Made by a program: the position numbers and the translations under genes
Notes under the pieces: model-generated
What the model saw: the letters and a program-made list of their open reading frames with translations, nothing else
Databases searched by the model: none
Told to the model about the DNA's origin: nothing
Part shown: positions 1 to 49,669 of the stretch, one piece after another
How positions within the stretch are numbered: the first letter of the stretch is position 1
Layout of the letters: each line of letters starts with the position of its first letter
Assembly (NCBI RefSeq): GCF_036324505.1
Contig: NC_086370.1
Coordinates: 3,405,453-3,469,452, forward strand
From: Eleginops maclovinus
Lineage: Eukaryota; Chordata; Actinopteri; Perciformes; Eleginopidae
Direction of reading: 5' to 3'
DNA length: 64,000 bases

Positions 1-2510
1 ATGCAGGGTGGTAAATGTCAGGGGCCAGAGGGCTACCCAATAGAATTCTACAGGAGATTTCAACATAAACTAGCCCCTGTTGTGATAGATATGTTTAATG
101 ATTCATTTCACTCCCTTAGTTTGCCCCCAACACTCAATCAGGCTTCTATCTCACTCATCTTAAAAAAAGAATAAGGATCCCCTTGCATGCTCCTCTTACA
201 GACCAATCAGTTTGTTATGTGTCGATTTTAAATTGTTGTCTAAAATGCTCGCTCTACGTTTGGAAACTGTATTACCGACCATTATCTCCCCTGACCAAAC
301 CGGATTCATTCATTCTTTTTTTAACTCGAGGCGATTATTTAACACAATCTACCAACCTTCCACAAACTCTGTGCCTGAAGCTGTGATATCCTTGGACGCA
401 GAAATATCTTTTTTATATGTTGCAGAAATTTGGCTTTGGTAATAAATTGAACTCATGGGTGAAGTTGTTGTATTCCTCCCCCCTAGCCTCAGTGAGGACA
501 AACAATACCCAATTCCAATTTCTCTGTGTCTATCCCTGCAGCTCTCTCTATTCTTAATTCATTTGGTGCTATATCTGGTTACAAACTAAATTTAAGTTAA
601 AGTGAACTATTCCTTTTAAATAAAGCAGCACGTGACCCCCTACATAATTTGCCATTTAAAACTGTGCCAAGCAACTTGACTTACTTAGGGATTCAGGTAA
701 CTAATAGGTTCAAAGACCTTTATAAAGCTAATTTCGCCCCTCTTCTGACCCCGTATACAGGAGGACCTTGACCGGTGGTCCGTGCTGAATCTGTCTCTAG
801 CTGCCCGAATCAATTCTATCAAAACGAATACCCTCCCCAAATTTCTATATTTATTTCAATGTATACCCATTTTCCTCCCCCAAACATTTTTCCGGAAAAT
901 TGACACTATTATTTCAGACTTTATTTGGAACAAGAAAACCCTTAGGATACGCAAAGAACTTTTACAGAGACCAAAGGCGCTGGGTGAAAGGGCTCTGCCG
1001 AACTTGAGGTTTTATTATTGGGCTGCCAATCTGAGAATTATACAATCCTGGCTACACTCTGATGCGCTTCACTCCCGGCCTGTTTTGCTTGAAATGGAGG
1101 CTGCTTCCTGTAGGCCAGCATCTCTCTCAGCATTGGCTCACTTTCCCATTAAGAGCCTCCCCCGCTGTTTACACTAAAAATGTAATTGTCAAATCCTCCT
1201 TGAGAATCTGGAGTCAGTTCAAACGCTGCTTTGGTCTCCAAACATACTCTACGTTAGCCCCTATAACTGCAAACCCTGTTTTCCATCCTTAGTAGACGGT
1301 TCATTTACTATCTGGTCCAACCAAGGCATCAACTCATTCAAAGACCTGTATATTGACAACACATTTGTGTCCTTCCAGCAGCTATCTGAGAAGCTTGCTC
1401 TACCTAGGCAGCATTTCTTTAGGTATCTACAGATCCGCAGTTTTGTCAGCAATAGATTTCCTCAGTTTCTTAACCTCCCCACTGATTCGTCATTAGACAC
1501 ATTCCTTAAACCAGTACCCGCTCTGAAGGGATTGATGTCTAATATCTTTATGCTCAGATTTATTCCCTTCGTCTAGTCACCTTAAACTCCATTAAAGCTC
1601 TCTGGGAAGTAGATGTTGGTGAGGAGATCCTTGAGGATCTTTGGGGTAAGGTCCTTGCTAAAGTACACCAATCTTCTATCTGTGCGAAACATGGACTGAT
1701 CCAGTGCAAAATTGTGCATCGCACACACTTAACAAAGGTCAGGCTCTCGTGACCCAACTTGTGACAGGTGTCGCCAAGCACCAGCAAGCCATGCACACAT
1801 CTTCTGGTCTTGTCCGGCTTTACATTCTTATTGGATCAAAATCTTTAGATCACTGTCGGAAGTCATTGGAAAACCAATTGATCCTAATGCTATGGCTGCA
1901 CTGTTTGGTGTTGCTCCACCCACACTGCCGCTCTCTTCCCTGGAGACAACCTATATAGCCTTTGTTACTTTATTAGCCAGACGCTTGATATTACTCAGGT
2001 GGAAATCTTCAATTCCTCCCTAGCATACCTTGTGGATAAAAGAAGTGTTACATTTTGCTAAACTGGAGAGGATCAGATGCTTAATGAGGGGCTCCCTGAG
2101 GACATTTTATAAAATTTGGGACCCATTCGTTGAATATGTACGGGGGCTGGACATGCCAGATATCTGCCAGGCAACTGACTGACCAACAGTGATTTATGAT
2201 TTATGTATTCACAATGTTTATTTGTATTTATTTAATTTTTTTGTTGTTGTTTATTTTATTGTATTTTTATTATTTTATTATTTTTATTTGTATTTATTTA
2301 TTATTTCTCGATTTATCTATTGACTGATTTCATGTCTTTAGTCTTAGTCCGGGATTATATTCTCTGTCTGCTGTGTTTGTCCTGTCCTGTCCTGTTTTGG
2401 TTCATTTAACTTGCACTGTTACTTTGTCACTTAGATTTACCAAATGTTATCGTATTGTATATTTGTTCTAATTGAAAGATCTCAATAAACAGATTGTTAA
2501 CAGCATGAAA
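1..2510 (+). mobile_element. Decayed L1-like LINE, ORF2 reverse-transcriptase to 3' end
   Basis: Fragments of an L1-clade ORF2 run left to right in several frames. The first is a GPEGYPIEFYRRFQHKLAP fingers motif from base 1, followed by LLSKMLALRLETVLPTIISP-DQTGF near 220-310 and EAVISLDAE near 375-410. Next comes SGYKLN near 575-590, then QTFFRKIDTIISDFIWNKK near 870-940 and ALPNLRFYYWAANLRI near 1000-1040. The region that should hold the YADD active site is missing between about 530 and 540. Multiple stops and frameshifts show the copy is dead. The 3' end is A/T-rich and reaches about 2500 (AATAAA near 2485). The element lies in or beyond a SPATA2-family intron, in the opposite orientation. 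Confidence 0.85.
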
Positions 2511-2599
2511 CTGCACTGTTTGATATGCATGTATGTATCATCTGACTGATCTCCTCTCATTTCTTCTTCTAATTCTCATCACAGCCATCTCTCTCTCAC

Positions 2600-5485
<2,886 letters not shown>

Positions 5486-5597
5486 GACTGTCACACCGAC
5501 ACACAGCACTCTAATGAGGAAGTAGAGCTGTCCAACCACCTGATAAGGAAGTGAAGGCAGCGCTCCATTCCTCCTCACTAAACCTTTACTGACCGAG

Positions 5598-5935
5598 GTT
5601 AAAGAAGTACTCAGATCTTGTACTTGAGTAAAAGTTGAAGTACCAGAGTGTAGGAATACTCTTTTACAGTAAAAGTCCTGCATTCAAAATGTTACTCAAG
5701 TAAAAGTAGAAAAGCATTAGCATCAAAATGTACTTAAAGTACCAAAAGTAAAAGTACTCATTATGCAGATTGGTCCATTTCAGAATAATATGATATGTTT
5801 TGATTATAATGATTGAGGCATTAAAGTGTTATCAACGCTAAAATGGAAATACTCAAGTAAAATACAAGTATCTCAAAACTGTATTTAAGTACAGTAGTTG
5901 GGTAAATGTACGTAGTTACTTCCCAGCTCTGTTTA
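5598..5935. mobile_element. AGTAC-rich interspersed repeat, copy 1
   Basis: This is a teleost-type repeat rich in AGTACT and AAGTAAAAGTA. It shares long stretches with 12226-12713 and 41685-41935, for example GTAAAAGTCCTGCATTCAAA. It lies just upstream of the SPATA2-family start codon and may overlap its 5'UTR or promoter. I take it to be a non-autonomous DNA element because the copy at 12226 has hAT-like ends. Confidence 0.65.
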
Positions 5936-10193
<4,258 letters not shown>

Positions 10194-10373
10194 CAAGGGG
10201 GATTGAACAATGAATGTAACCCTACCTACCCTGCTGAAGTGTAGTCACTCCAAGAGCATTATGAGAAAGACTCAGGCAGAACACTCTCCTGATATTTGAG
10301 AGCAAAAGATATTTTGAATAAAATGTGACACATGAAATTATTATTGGAGTTGGAAACAAGCAGAAAAGAAAGG

Positions 10374-10377
<4 letters not shown>

Positions 10378-10421
<44 letters not shown>
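10378..10421. repeat. (TA)n microsatellite
   Basis: About 44 bp of pure TA lies immediately before MITE family A copy 1. This is the kind of site such elements often enter. Confidence 0.97.
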
Positions 10422-10423
<2 letters not shown>

Positions 10424-10483
10424 TTATAGTGAAGAGCTGTCTGCTGCTGTATTATTGTTCTGAATGGTATTAACAGAACATTT

Positions 10484-10912
10484 AAAGAGGCCATATTCTG
10501 CTAATTGGGCTTTCCCTGTCCTGTAGTGTGTTCTATAGGTTTCTTGTGCATGTAAATGGTCTTCAAATCCCTGTGTTCCCTCCATAGGGAGTTTCTCTCT
10601 GACATACCCCCTCCCTGCCTGAAACGCCTCCATTGGACTCCTTTGTTTACTTCAGTGACATGGTGACATCACTATGTAACACTTGTGCTTCTATTGGCTA
10701 GTGCTCCAACACATTGTACGTAATTGGCTAAGGGGCGAGACATCTCTAAGCGGTTGACCAATCACAACAGAGCTGGCCAGCCAACCAATCAGAGCAGACT
10801 GGGCTCTGGTTTCAGACAGAGGGTGAAAAGAGGTGCTGCAACACAGGCAGTATGAGAAAAATGAAGAGCTTTATGAACATTAAAGCATGGAGACACTACA
10901 TACTGATATACA
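10484..10912 (+). mobile_element. MITE-like repeat family A, copy 1
   Basis: The element starts TTTAAAGAGGCCATATTCTG. It contains the CCAATCACAACAGAGC and CCAATCAGAGCAGACTGGGC blocks and ends near AACATTAAAGCATGGAGACA. The same blocks recur in reverse orientation at 34541-34965 and in a shortened copy at 57941-58150. It encodes no protein. The superfamily is not certain. Confidence 0.65.
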
Positions 10913-13900
10913 CCTGCTTTTTCTTTGCTTAGCACTTTATACTTTCTATTCTACCATTATCTTTACATGCTACGCTCTTAAAGCGGCATGGTTAGCTATT
11001 TCACTTTAATTTTTGGTATACTGCACATTTTTCACAATAATCTGCCACATTCTTGTTGTAGTTACTTCTTTGAATATTTCATATAGCATTTATTTTTATT
11101 TTTAAAATTGTTTTTTTTCACAATAGTTATATATTTGTTTCTTTTTTCACAACTTAAATCCTCTTATAGTGTTTGTGAATGTTCCTTGCATGTTTAAACT
11201 TGGCAATAATGCTGATTCTGGTTCTTTGAGAAAGGTTTGTTGCCTTTTACATAAAATTACATTTCATTTGACAGATAAGTGCAAAAACCATAAAGACTCA
11301 AACTCTGAACAATAAATAAAGTGCAGATATATTCACTTCAAGAGAGTGATGTTGAAGTAGTTTCAAGGTCTAAATTAACTTTTTAAAGTGCTTCAGAATT
11401 TGGAAGCTCGACTTCAGTATCTCCTGTTAAGAAAAGGTCTTGTTCCTACTACATGTTTAAATGTGGGGTTTTATATGGTCATAATGTGCTTGTTTGCTTT
11501 TAGAATCTCTGACACAGCCCTCTGACAAGCATCTCTCCTGTTTTCAGGACCTAAGCTGTTGCATTGAGCGGTGCGTTCAAGTGCCGGTCAAGAAAACAAG
11601 AGACTACACAACCAGCTGGATAAGGTGGAGATGGTCTTTTTCCAAACCCAAGTAAATTCAGCTGGTCTAAAGTATCATGATTCCAGAAGTTTCTTTGACC
11701 CCTTTCAGCTTTTTCATTACACTTTTTGCTTTTTCTCTATCTTGGGCTACCAAAAAAAAAAACCCTCAGCATTTGCTTTCCGTGATTTCTCAACTTTCAT
11801 CTTCCAAAAGCGCTGACCTCGCTAACTTTGAGCTCACCTTACCAGCTGTTTTGGGCAGCTGTATAATTAATATGAATAAGTTAGTGCATGTATGTATTAT
11901 TCAGATACACACACAACTTTGTGAAGATGGAGGTTGAGCTGGCCGCTTCTGGAAGGCATTGAAGCCCTGAAGTGGAGCACCCTGCTGGACGACACAGGCA
12001 ACAGCGCTGGTGGTTCTGCAAGACCCGGAGCAGTGGTCCCTTTAAACAAATTCATACCTGTTTTCCCTATGGTCTAAGACAGTCCAAAAAATATAAAAGA
12101 ACAGTTCTAAAACTTTAATGTGTGAAGAGTATAAAGTCTGGAACAGCTTTATTCACAATGAATTGGGATTTATGTAATAGATTACTTTGAGAGTGTTCTG
12201 AGTATATGATGATATTTTCTGTTTTCAGGGGTGGTAGAAGTACTCAGAATCTTCACTTGAGTAGAAGTACTATTATATAGATAACAAACTTCAAGTGAAA
12301 GACCTGCATTAAAAGTGTTACTAAGGTAAAAGTACAAAAGTATTGGCATCATAAAATACTTAAAGCCCAATAAGTAAAAGTACTTGTTAAGAATAACAGC
12401 CCATTTCAGAATCCTATATTTAAATACGGAATTTTGATTATTGATGCCTTAATGTTTTCATCACAGCTGGAGCTAATTTGAATAACTTAATATTCTGCTG
12501 CTGGATATCTTCACCTATACATATATGTCAGGGCTTATTTGTAAGTTAATTTATGTTTTGTTTTAGCTAATAATCTGAAAAGTAACTAAAGCTGTCCAAT
12601 AAATGTAGTTGCGTAAAAGGTTGAAGTAGCATAAAATGAAAAAGTCAGGTACTTCTAAAACTAAATCGTACTTAAGCACTTTAGTAAATGTACTTTTCTA
12701 CATTACACCACTGTCTATAAAATAGCTTATGTTCACAAGTTAGGTTCCAAAATGATGGAAATAAAATATCAGAATTTAATTTCTGTGGTTTTCCGCTTAA
12801 AACCAACCCAACATGAATGTAGGAGGAACACAAGACCACGTCCTGAACTTTAAAGTATTCAATCTTTTCCCCTTAAATGCAAACACAATTCTCAAATGCA
12901 TATACCGTATCTGTGTCAAAAGGATGTTTTGATCCTAAACATAAGAGGGGAAAAGGTGAAGCTTGTCTAGATTATTTACTTGAACTAATTCTTAGAGAGT
13001 AAACAGATCATGTTTACAATGCTATTCAAAGAGCCTCTGCTCTACACCCCCCTCTGCTGTCAGCCTTCAGCGCTGTATGGAAATGACAAACACACAGAGA
13101 CACCAAATTACAGGAAGGAGATTTATTTCTTTATCAAAGCAGTTAAAGCAGCATTTTTTAAACACGGAGCGATTTCAGTTGGTACAGTAACAAGGCTTTT
13201 CACGGATCCCCCGTTAAAATCCTGCGGCACAAGAACATTATGCAAAATAGGATCAAGAGGAGGACAAGAGTGGCATGAATCATATTTTATTCCCCTCGAT
13301 TATTTGTTGTTCTCAGCAGGGCACTGAGTTTCAAACTGTATCCACAGAGTTAAGACGTCTACAGGATGGCACGCCTCGGGGGGATCCACCAGAAAACGGC
13401 TGAATAGGAGACATGCTGTTGCTGGTCAAACACTAGCACAAGGGCATTCAGAACATTAACACATAAACGAACAGGTCGGAAGGCTTTGCAAGCATGGTAC
13501 AATCAGGAATGATCACCGATATCAAGGAACAAATACTGTAGAAGAGTATTGTAACTTAGAAAAAAGCTACACTTAAATGATCTTCAGTTATTATCCATTT
13601 ACAAATGATTAAGCACACATCCACTTCAGGCCTGTATCGATTTCAGTGGTGAGTACACTGATTTATGAGAAATTACTCAGCTTTCTTTTCCACAAATGGA
13701 AACCTTCAGTGTCTTAATAATGTAGCTTATTCTGTGTTGGGGTGAAGTTAAAACCTGCCCCAGTTCCAAATGTGCTTCCTTTGCTGCACAGTCAATAACA
13801 CTTAATCCACAACGGAGCATCACACACCACTGCTGACCTCATTCCACTCATCCAGCAAGGGTACGAGCCTGTATACTTGACAAAGCATTAAGACTACTTA

Positions 13901-16900
13901 CAGGCTGCCGGAAGGTACTGCATATCACCTAAAAGTATCATGCCGTCCATGTAACACTGGGATTATACGATTTCTTACAGTTTAAAGTTCACAAAGTTCA
14001 CTGTCCAGAAACAGCTATACTCTGATGTGGACTGCGTCCATAATCAGGTGAGCCGATACCAAAAGCTTGTGCATGCACAAATCAGCCAGTAAGGCTCAAG
14101 CTCCAGGCTTTGGCAAAAACAGGCTTATACTGTAGCTACATGCAAAAAAAGCGCAGGGCTTGACTTTATTAGATTCATCATATATTTGGCAGACTTTGAA
14201 GATGTCGCTTTATATCCCTTTAAAGAAGCTACTTAATCTAATCACAATATAGTGTTTTAAGAAATACTTCAACATTTTGGGAAATACAAATATTTGCTTT
14301 CTTTGCTATTTTTCCGTCAACCCATTTCATCCGAAAAATGTCAAGTGTGTTATCCCCAAAACAATATCCATTGCTCCAAAGGCCTATTGCTCTGAAGATA
14401 CACACTCTCACTGTTTTCCTACTGTGGCAAAGGCGTTCCCTAGTCTGCCTCTTGTTGGCTTACCTTATTATTTTTACCATAACCAAACAACAAAGACCAC
14501 AAGTACAGGTCCAATGGAGTCATTGACCTCAGTTTGTTGCATGGAGAGGGTGTTATTGTAGCATTTGGCCTCCAGAACAATGGCCTTCGGAATAAGAGGC
14601 TTTCGGCCATTTTGTATAGGTATCAGAATAATGAGCCTTTAGAAAAATTGGCAGTCACTAAGACGGATGTCACTCCAATGTCTGCAAGCTGCAAGACAAC
14701 AGAGGAAGCCAAGCTAGCATTGATGTTAGCATGCTAATCTTTTTAGCTCCATCAGCCATAGTTATTATTATTAACAGTGTTGGATAAGTTACTTGCTCAT
14801 TGTAATAGTAGTTACATTACTTTATTATTTACTCACCAGGTGAAGTTATTAACTTACTAAACTTAGCTATCAAGTCACAACAAACATCAACAGCTAGCTT
14901 AAAGTCAGCCCTGGGGACTGTGTTTTCTGAAAGTGGATTTATCAGTGGCTCACATTAGCAAGCCAGATCAACATTGTAATCATATTAATGTGTTTTCACT
15001 CTTTTGGTAGAAACTAACTTAACAACGCAACTCCACGGTATCAAGCTAACGTAATGGTCTGTTGACTGAGTGTAGAGACACCAAACTGATATAAAACCTA
15101 GACCATACCGATGTTAAGACAGGGAGCAAGCCCAATACTACATTGATAAATGAATGTTACAATGCCACAGGTTGCAGATCACACATCACTGTGTTTTTCT
15201 TGGCTGAATTAACTCCAATAATACTTTTTTTCCTGATTTTTGGCCAGTCTTTAGCTGGGCACCCCTCATATTTAGGGAAGAAATATAGATATTAGAAAGT
15301 ACAGTTACTTATGAAGGTTACCAAAGGCATTTTAAAGTGAAGTTCAACAAATGAGGATAAGGGTTGTACAATTCTAGCCAAGCTTTCATTAATGTGACCA
15401 TCCCCTTGTGTTTCTTCTCTCCTGAGTCCTGAAACAGCTAGCCTTGCTTTCTACAAAGATTAGTCTCCGGCTACTGTTTACAAAAACCCACTGCACCACA
15501 TTTGTTAGCCAAAAAGAGCATGAAGTTCTTTTGAGATGTTTTAAAATGAAAGTCTTTTTTAAGTTAATGTTGATACACTAATACGTTGTTATTTTTTAAC
15601 TTGAGCTAGCTGTTTCCCCTGCTGCTAATCTTTGTTTAGCCAGGCTAATCTCCAGTTAGCTCCAGACATGAGAGTGGGATCTTCTCCTGTATTCTTGTAA
15701 AGACAGCCAATAAGTGTATATCCCAGAATTGAAAACTTTTGCTTTAAGGTCTTCCTCTTATCTGAAATAGATACTTTATTCACAATATAAATGATAGTAT
15801 TTTCACTTGAAGAAGGAACATTGACTTCACACTGGGGTAAGAGAGACACACAATCACACATTCAAAGTTCCTTAGAAATGGTTATGCAAATGGTAGAAAA
15901 GCTTTGGCATATTTTGCCTACAAGTTGTGCCTGCACACTTGGAAAGAAGAGCAGAACAAAACCTCACACGGCTCTTCCTTTAGTTTATATGTCGAGTTTG
16001 CAATCCCACATAAAACTGTGGTGAGTTTATTTACCTACACTGTATGCTATTTACACGTTTTTACTCTATTTTATTAGGCCTTAGGGTTTAAGGTGAACCT
16101 TTGCTACATGTCCCAGGTGTTCAGACTGGGATTAATGGTGCCACCTTAAATGTACCGCTATCACTATGACAGCAATAGCTCATCTATATGATTTGAAGTA
16201 CCAACAGGGCACAGCTACACATTTAAGTACAGCCCCGGAACAAGCTCAACAAGATCTTTATAACCAAGCACTTAAAGAGATGATGATGAAGAAAGCAGAA
16301 TTCTCTAATAGATTCTTAAAAATGGGATTGTTAGTGATGGGCATTTACAGTTCCCCCCCCAAGAACAGGTTCTGATGATGAGTCAGAGAATGGAGCAGGG
16401 CTAAAATACATCTTGGTAACCATTACAGACAAGCAACACTTTCTTTCTGATTGCTGTGCGGATTTCCCATAAATTAAAGTAGCTTATCATCCTAAAAAAA
16501 GATTGGAAAAAGAAGTTATCTAACAGTTAGAGAGGAAAATCAAACTAGCATTCTGACCTATAATGCATCCATGGCTACGATGAGATTAACGAATACTGAT
16601 TATCATCGACAGGCACAACTTGAAACGGGTTTACGACATGAAACCAGCCGCTCTTTCTGGGCCTGTCTGAACCGAGCCACTTACTGTACATGTGTGTGGG
16701 AGAAGTGTTGCAGGAGAAGTCGCTCCAGGATAAACCATTGTTCTGAATTGGGGCACACATTACATGAAAGAGACTGGGGGAGAGGAAGAGTGAACTGAAG
16801 ACTCAGGCAATAACGTAAACTGAGTGGCTGCCTGCGTACGCTGAATAATTCAGTCGCCCCGATCAGATTTTGAACAGGAAGTCTGAGAGGGGAGGCGTCT

Positions 16901-16990
16901 TCACCCTAAACCACAATCGCCCAAAGAGCGTGGACTGCTATTGCTAGGGATGTCATCATGCTCGTGGAGCGTCCTGCTCGTGAACAACAC
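10913..16990. other. Intergenic DNA downstream of stk32c, no gene seen
   Basis: This stretch carries the AGTAC-rich element at 12226-12713 and a degraded GTTGGATAAGTTACTT-type hAT-like fragment near 14774-14880. The rest is A/T-rich with only short unrecognised open frames. No RNA gene was recognised. Confidence 0.6.
12226..12713. mobile_element. AGTAC-rich non-autonomous hAT-like element, copy 2
   Basis: It begins CAGGGGTGGTAGAAGTACTC and ends GTACTTTTC...ACACCACTG, giving imperfect CAGKGGTG-type inverted ends about 488 bp apart. The flanking 8-mers TCTGTTTT and TCTATAAA agree only partly, consistent with an old hAT-type target duplication. It has no coding capacity. Confidence 0.6.
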
Positions 16991-17007
16991 CTCCTAGTAA
17001 GTAATGC

Positions 17008-17013
17008 TTTATT
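17008..17013 (-). terminator. Polyadenylation signal of stk32c
   Basis: A canonical AATAAA is present on the minus strand about 274 nt past the TAG. It is the first perfect hexamer I noticed after the stop. Cleavage would be expected 10-30 nt further on, near 16,980-17,000. Confidence 0.55.
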
Positions 17014-17286
17014 TGTCATGCTATACTGTAAGATTGCATAGAAGTTAGAGCTTACTCTAGGGCCTATGGGTGCAGGAGGTGGGGACTCTCTGGAAATCTG
17101 CTTCATTCATGCCCTACCTGAAGGATGCTACAGGGGGAAAATGGAGGGATAATGGGGGGTCCTGCTGTGCGTTCCCTCCGCTCCTGGCTACGACAGAGGA
17201 GAGAGGTGAGAATGTATCTATTGGCATGGCACAAACACTGCAGCCGCCAGAGAGGCCTGTGATCGTCACTGAGAGGCGATGTGGCG

Positions 17287-46719
<29,433 letters not shown>

Positions 46720-49082
46720 TTAATTGAATCAGAACTCCTTCATTCGTCCTGCAGCGGGGACATTTACGGTGTTACAGCAAAAGTGGCATAGCAGGTAAAG
46801 AAAAGGTATGCAATAATAATGAGCAAGCTAACTTATTAAATATAGAGAAGAAAAGCTCACAAGAGTAATAGCAGGGTTATACCTAAACCGGGTAACAGGG
46901 TCTCTGCTCCCTCTTACTGTCGGCGGGAGCCCTCAAACCAAAATGCAGATTTTCCCCGTAAAATGTTAAAGTGTTGCCAGAAAACAATATTTCTGTTAGT
47001 CAGAAACGGTATAATGACTCCAGAAATATGAATATGGTGTCAAATGTCTCGTCAGACGGCAGAGACAGCTTTGTTTTTACGGAGATAAATAGGGGATGGA
47101 TGTCCAGTGGGTCTGCCGGTGGACGAGTGGCAGGCAGCAGGCTGACACTGAAACTGATTTCTGAATTGCATCCTTTCTTTTACTCTCCTTTTTTCTGTAG
47201 AGGAAGTAAAGATGTATTTGTTGTTTGAGGTGCAATATCTGACTCAGCAGCTTTAAGATATGAAAGAATTATTACTTTCTGCTGCGCTTGAATGCAGGAT
47301 TTTCACCGGAAAGTGGGCGGGGCCGTAATTTGTGACGTAAGTGCCCTCATACTATATTCGTCTAGAAAAACCCCTGTAATAGAATAAAAAGAAAGACAAA
47401 GAAGTTTGAATCCACGGCTAAAATTGAGTAGCAGGTATTTAAAGAGTGAAAAATGATTGCACATTACAACTGCAAAAAAAGTGTCTGTATGATTAATTGT
47501 GTATTGCAGAATGGTATTGGCATGGAAAGTGAATAACTGGTCAGCTGTCGAAAACAAGATCCAACTCCACAAATGAGACCTCACTGCTGTGAGAATGAAA
47601 TGTCCACAGCATCTTCTGGCGGTTGATTAAAGCCATTGTTGATAGCTGCCCTATCCTGACGCATGAGTTGCTGACCCGACTCTCTCACAACTCTAATGAT
47701 CTTCTCAAACACACAACTTTGTGGCACAAAGCACTTCCAAACAAATCCCCTCATTATTTATTTACCGCTTGTGTTTTGTGTCAGTAAGTGGCCGCGAAAA
47801 GGTCAGGATCAGGACGGGGCTCCAGAGAGGTCAGAGTCATTACAGTAACATTACCGTGGCAACCAAAGTCATTAAGCAGATCATCTGTCTACCGCAGATT
47901 CTGCCTTATGGACGAGTAAGGTCCAGTCGGTTCTCTTGTGTTACCTTAGACATTTAATCAATGCGTAAGAAGGAACTGGAAAAGAAAACAACAGGTTTGG
48001 ATTCCTAAAAACTTCTTAAGCCAAATGTAACAGTCTGAGAAACGTTATGATTTGAGATACTTTTGTGCTTTCTTATCAATTTATGATTTGTGATTTTGTA
48101 ATCACAGTCTTATTAGACAATTGTAAAATGTAGAGTATTATCTGGATAGTGACATGTAGAATGTTTCATATTTGGGATGTGGTCGGTGAGTCACATGACC
48201 ACAGTCAGGTCAGAGGGCAAATCCATGGCATTGCGGGTAAGAGGCAACATGGCGGCAGAAGAGGGTGCACGCATGCCGTTGAAATTAGCTACAGGGCCAA
48301 GAGGCGCACACGGTAAATGTTTCTCATGTGTGTTAATATTTGTGCTTTACACTTTTTTTGTACTGTTTGTGTAAAATGAAATGATTTTGTGACCCATGTT
48401 TTGATTTTGCTCATGTGTTAGCTGTTTATCAATGGGCATAAGACTGAAACGGCTTAATGTAAACTTTCAATTGTTCATTTCTTATAGTTTAGACGGTGAC
48501 TTTGGAGAAAGGGAGCGAGAGGGAGAGAATAAAACTTCTAAATATCAGTATGTTTGTGGCCTTATTCATCGGCCCGGTGTAGCTAAACCAAATGTACATC
48601 GACACGAATATTGGCACTCCAGCTGGGATGGTTTTATAGTCAGTATGGAAAGTTGAATGAATTCAGCACCTGTCATATCTTATTGGAAGTGTGCATGGTA
48701 CTGAAATACACTTGGATAAATCTGAATCTATGATTTAATGTATCTTTACAGCAGCCTCCAAAGAGAACTAAGATCTAATTTGCATGACTGTTGAGCAGGG
48801 ATACCACGACGTTCCACACTGTCAGTAAAATACCTAAGTGGGCTGGAGGGAAAACACATTTACAGTAGCTTTAAAAAAAAAAAACGACTTACAAGATGCA
48901 CATAACTGTTGTTAGCTCTTTATTTCTTTAAACGTGTCACTGTTTTGGAGTGAGTTAAACAGTGTTGAATATAAAGATTTCTCTCCAATGACATGGATGC
49001 TAGTCTATGAGTAGATGCACGCTTTTAACTGTGGTGATACGGTAGACAGAAAATAGTTCTTATATCAAACTGTTCACCAGAA

Positions 49083-49330
49083 TCAGAATCGGAAATACTT
49101 TATTCATCCCAATCAGGGAAATGTTTTTGTTACAGCAGCCAAATACAATATAATAAAATTAAGAAATATACAGATAAAATATCGCAATGAAGTTGAGAGT
49201 ATTAAATGAAAATATAATATGTGCAATGTTAAGTGTAAAGTGTAGAATGTGCATGTTATGTCCAGTTAACAGAGAGGCTATGGAAAAGTTAACAAGGGAT
49301 ATGGATTAGCGTCAGTAAATGGGTCATTAC
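49083..49330. repeat. LINE-3'-tail-like repeat
   Basis: AGAATCAGAATCGGAAATAC followed by CTTTATTCATCCCAATCAGG and a GTTACAGCAGCC block is a widespread teleost repeat pattern, inverted relative to 33080-33335. Confidence 0.5.
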
Positions 49331-49657
49331 TTCTGGAAAGAAACATTCCTGTTAAGTCTTTTAATACATTTTTGTAGTTGCTTTGAGTGCTGTCCACTTT
49401 CCATTATACATTTGAGATATTTTTAGGACGACTGTGTCCTTTACGTGTATTTAAGAACCTTGTTTCCATAACTGGGGAAAGGGATTAATAAAAAGGGGAT
49501 TAAAAAAACTCTTGTCTACAATCATGTCGATTTCACAACAGTGTGTGTGCATGAAAGATCAGACTATGAAAGCATGCCCGTGGCAAAGTGCAGCAGCAAA
49601 CATCATTACTTACTTGTAAACACAGTTTAAATATGCAAGCCTTGGTTTAACGCTCCA

Positions 49658-49669
49658 GGGGGGGGGGGG
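49658..49669. repeat. Poly-G tract
   Basis: This is 12 consecutive G in non-coding DNA. Confidence 0.9.
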
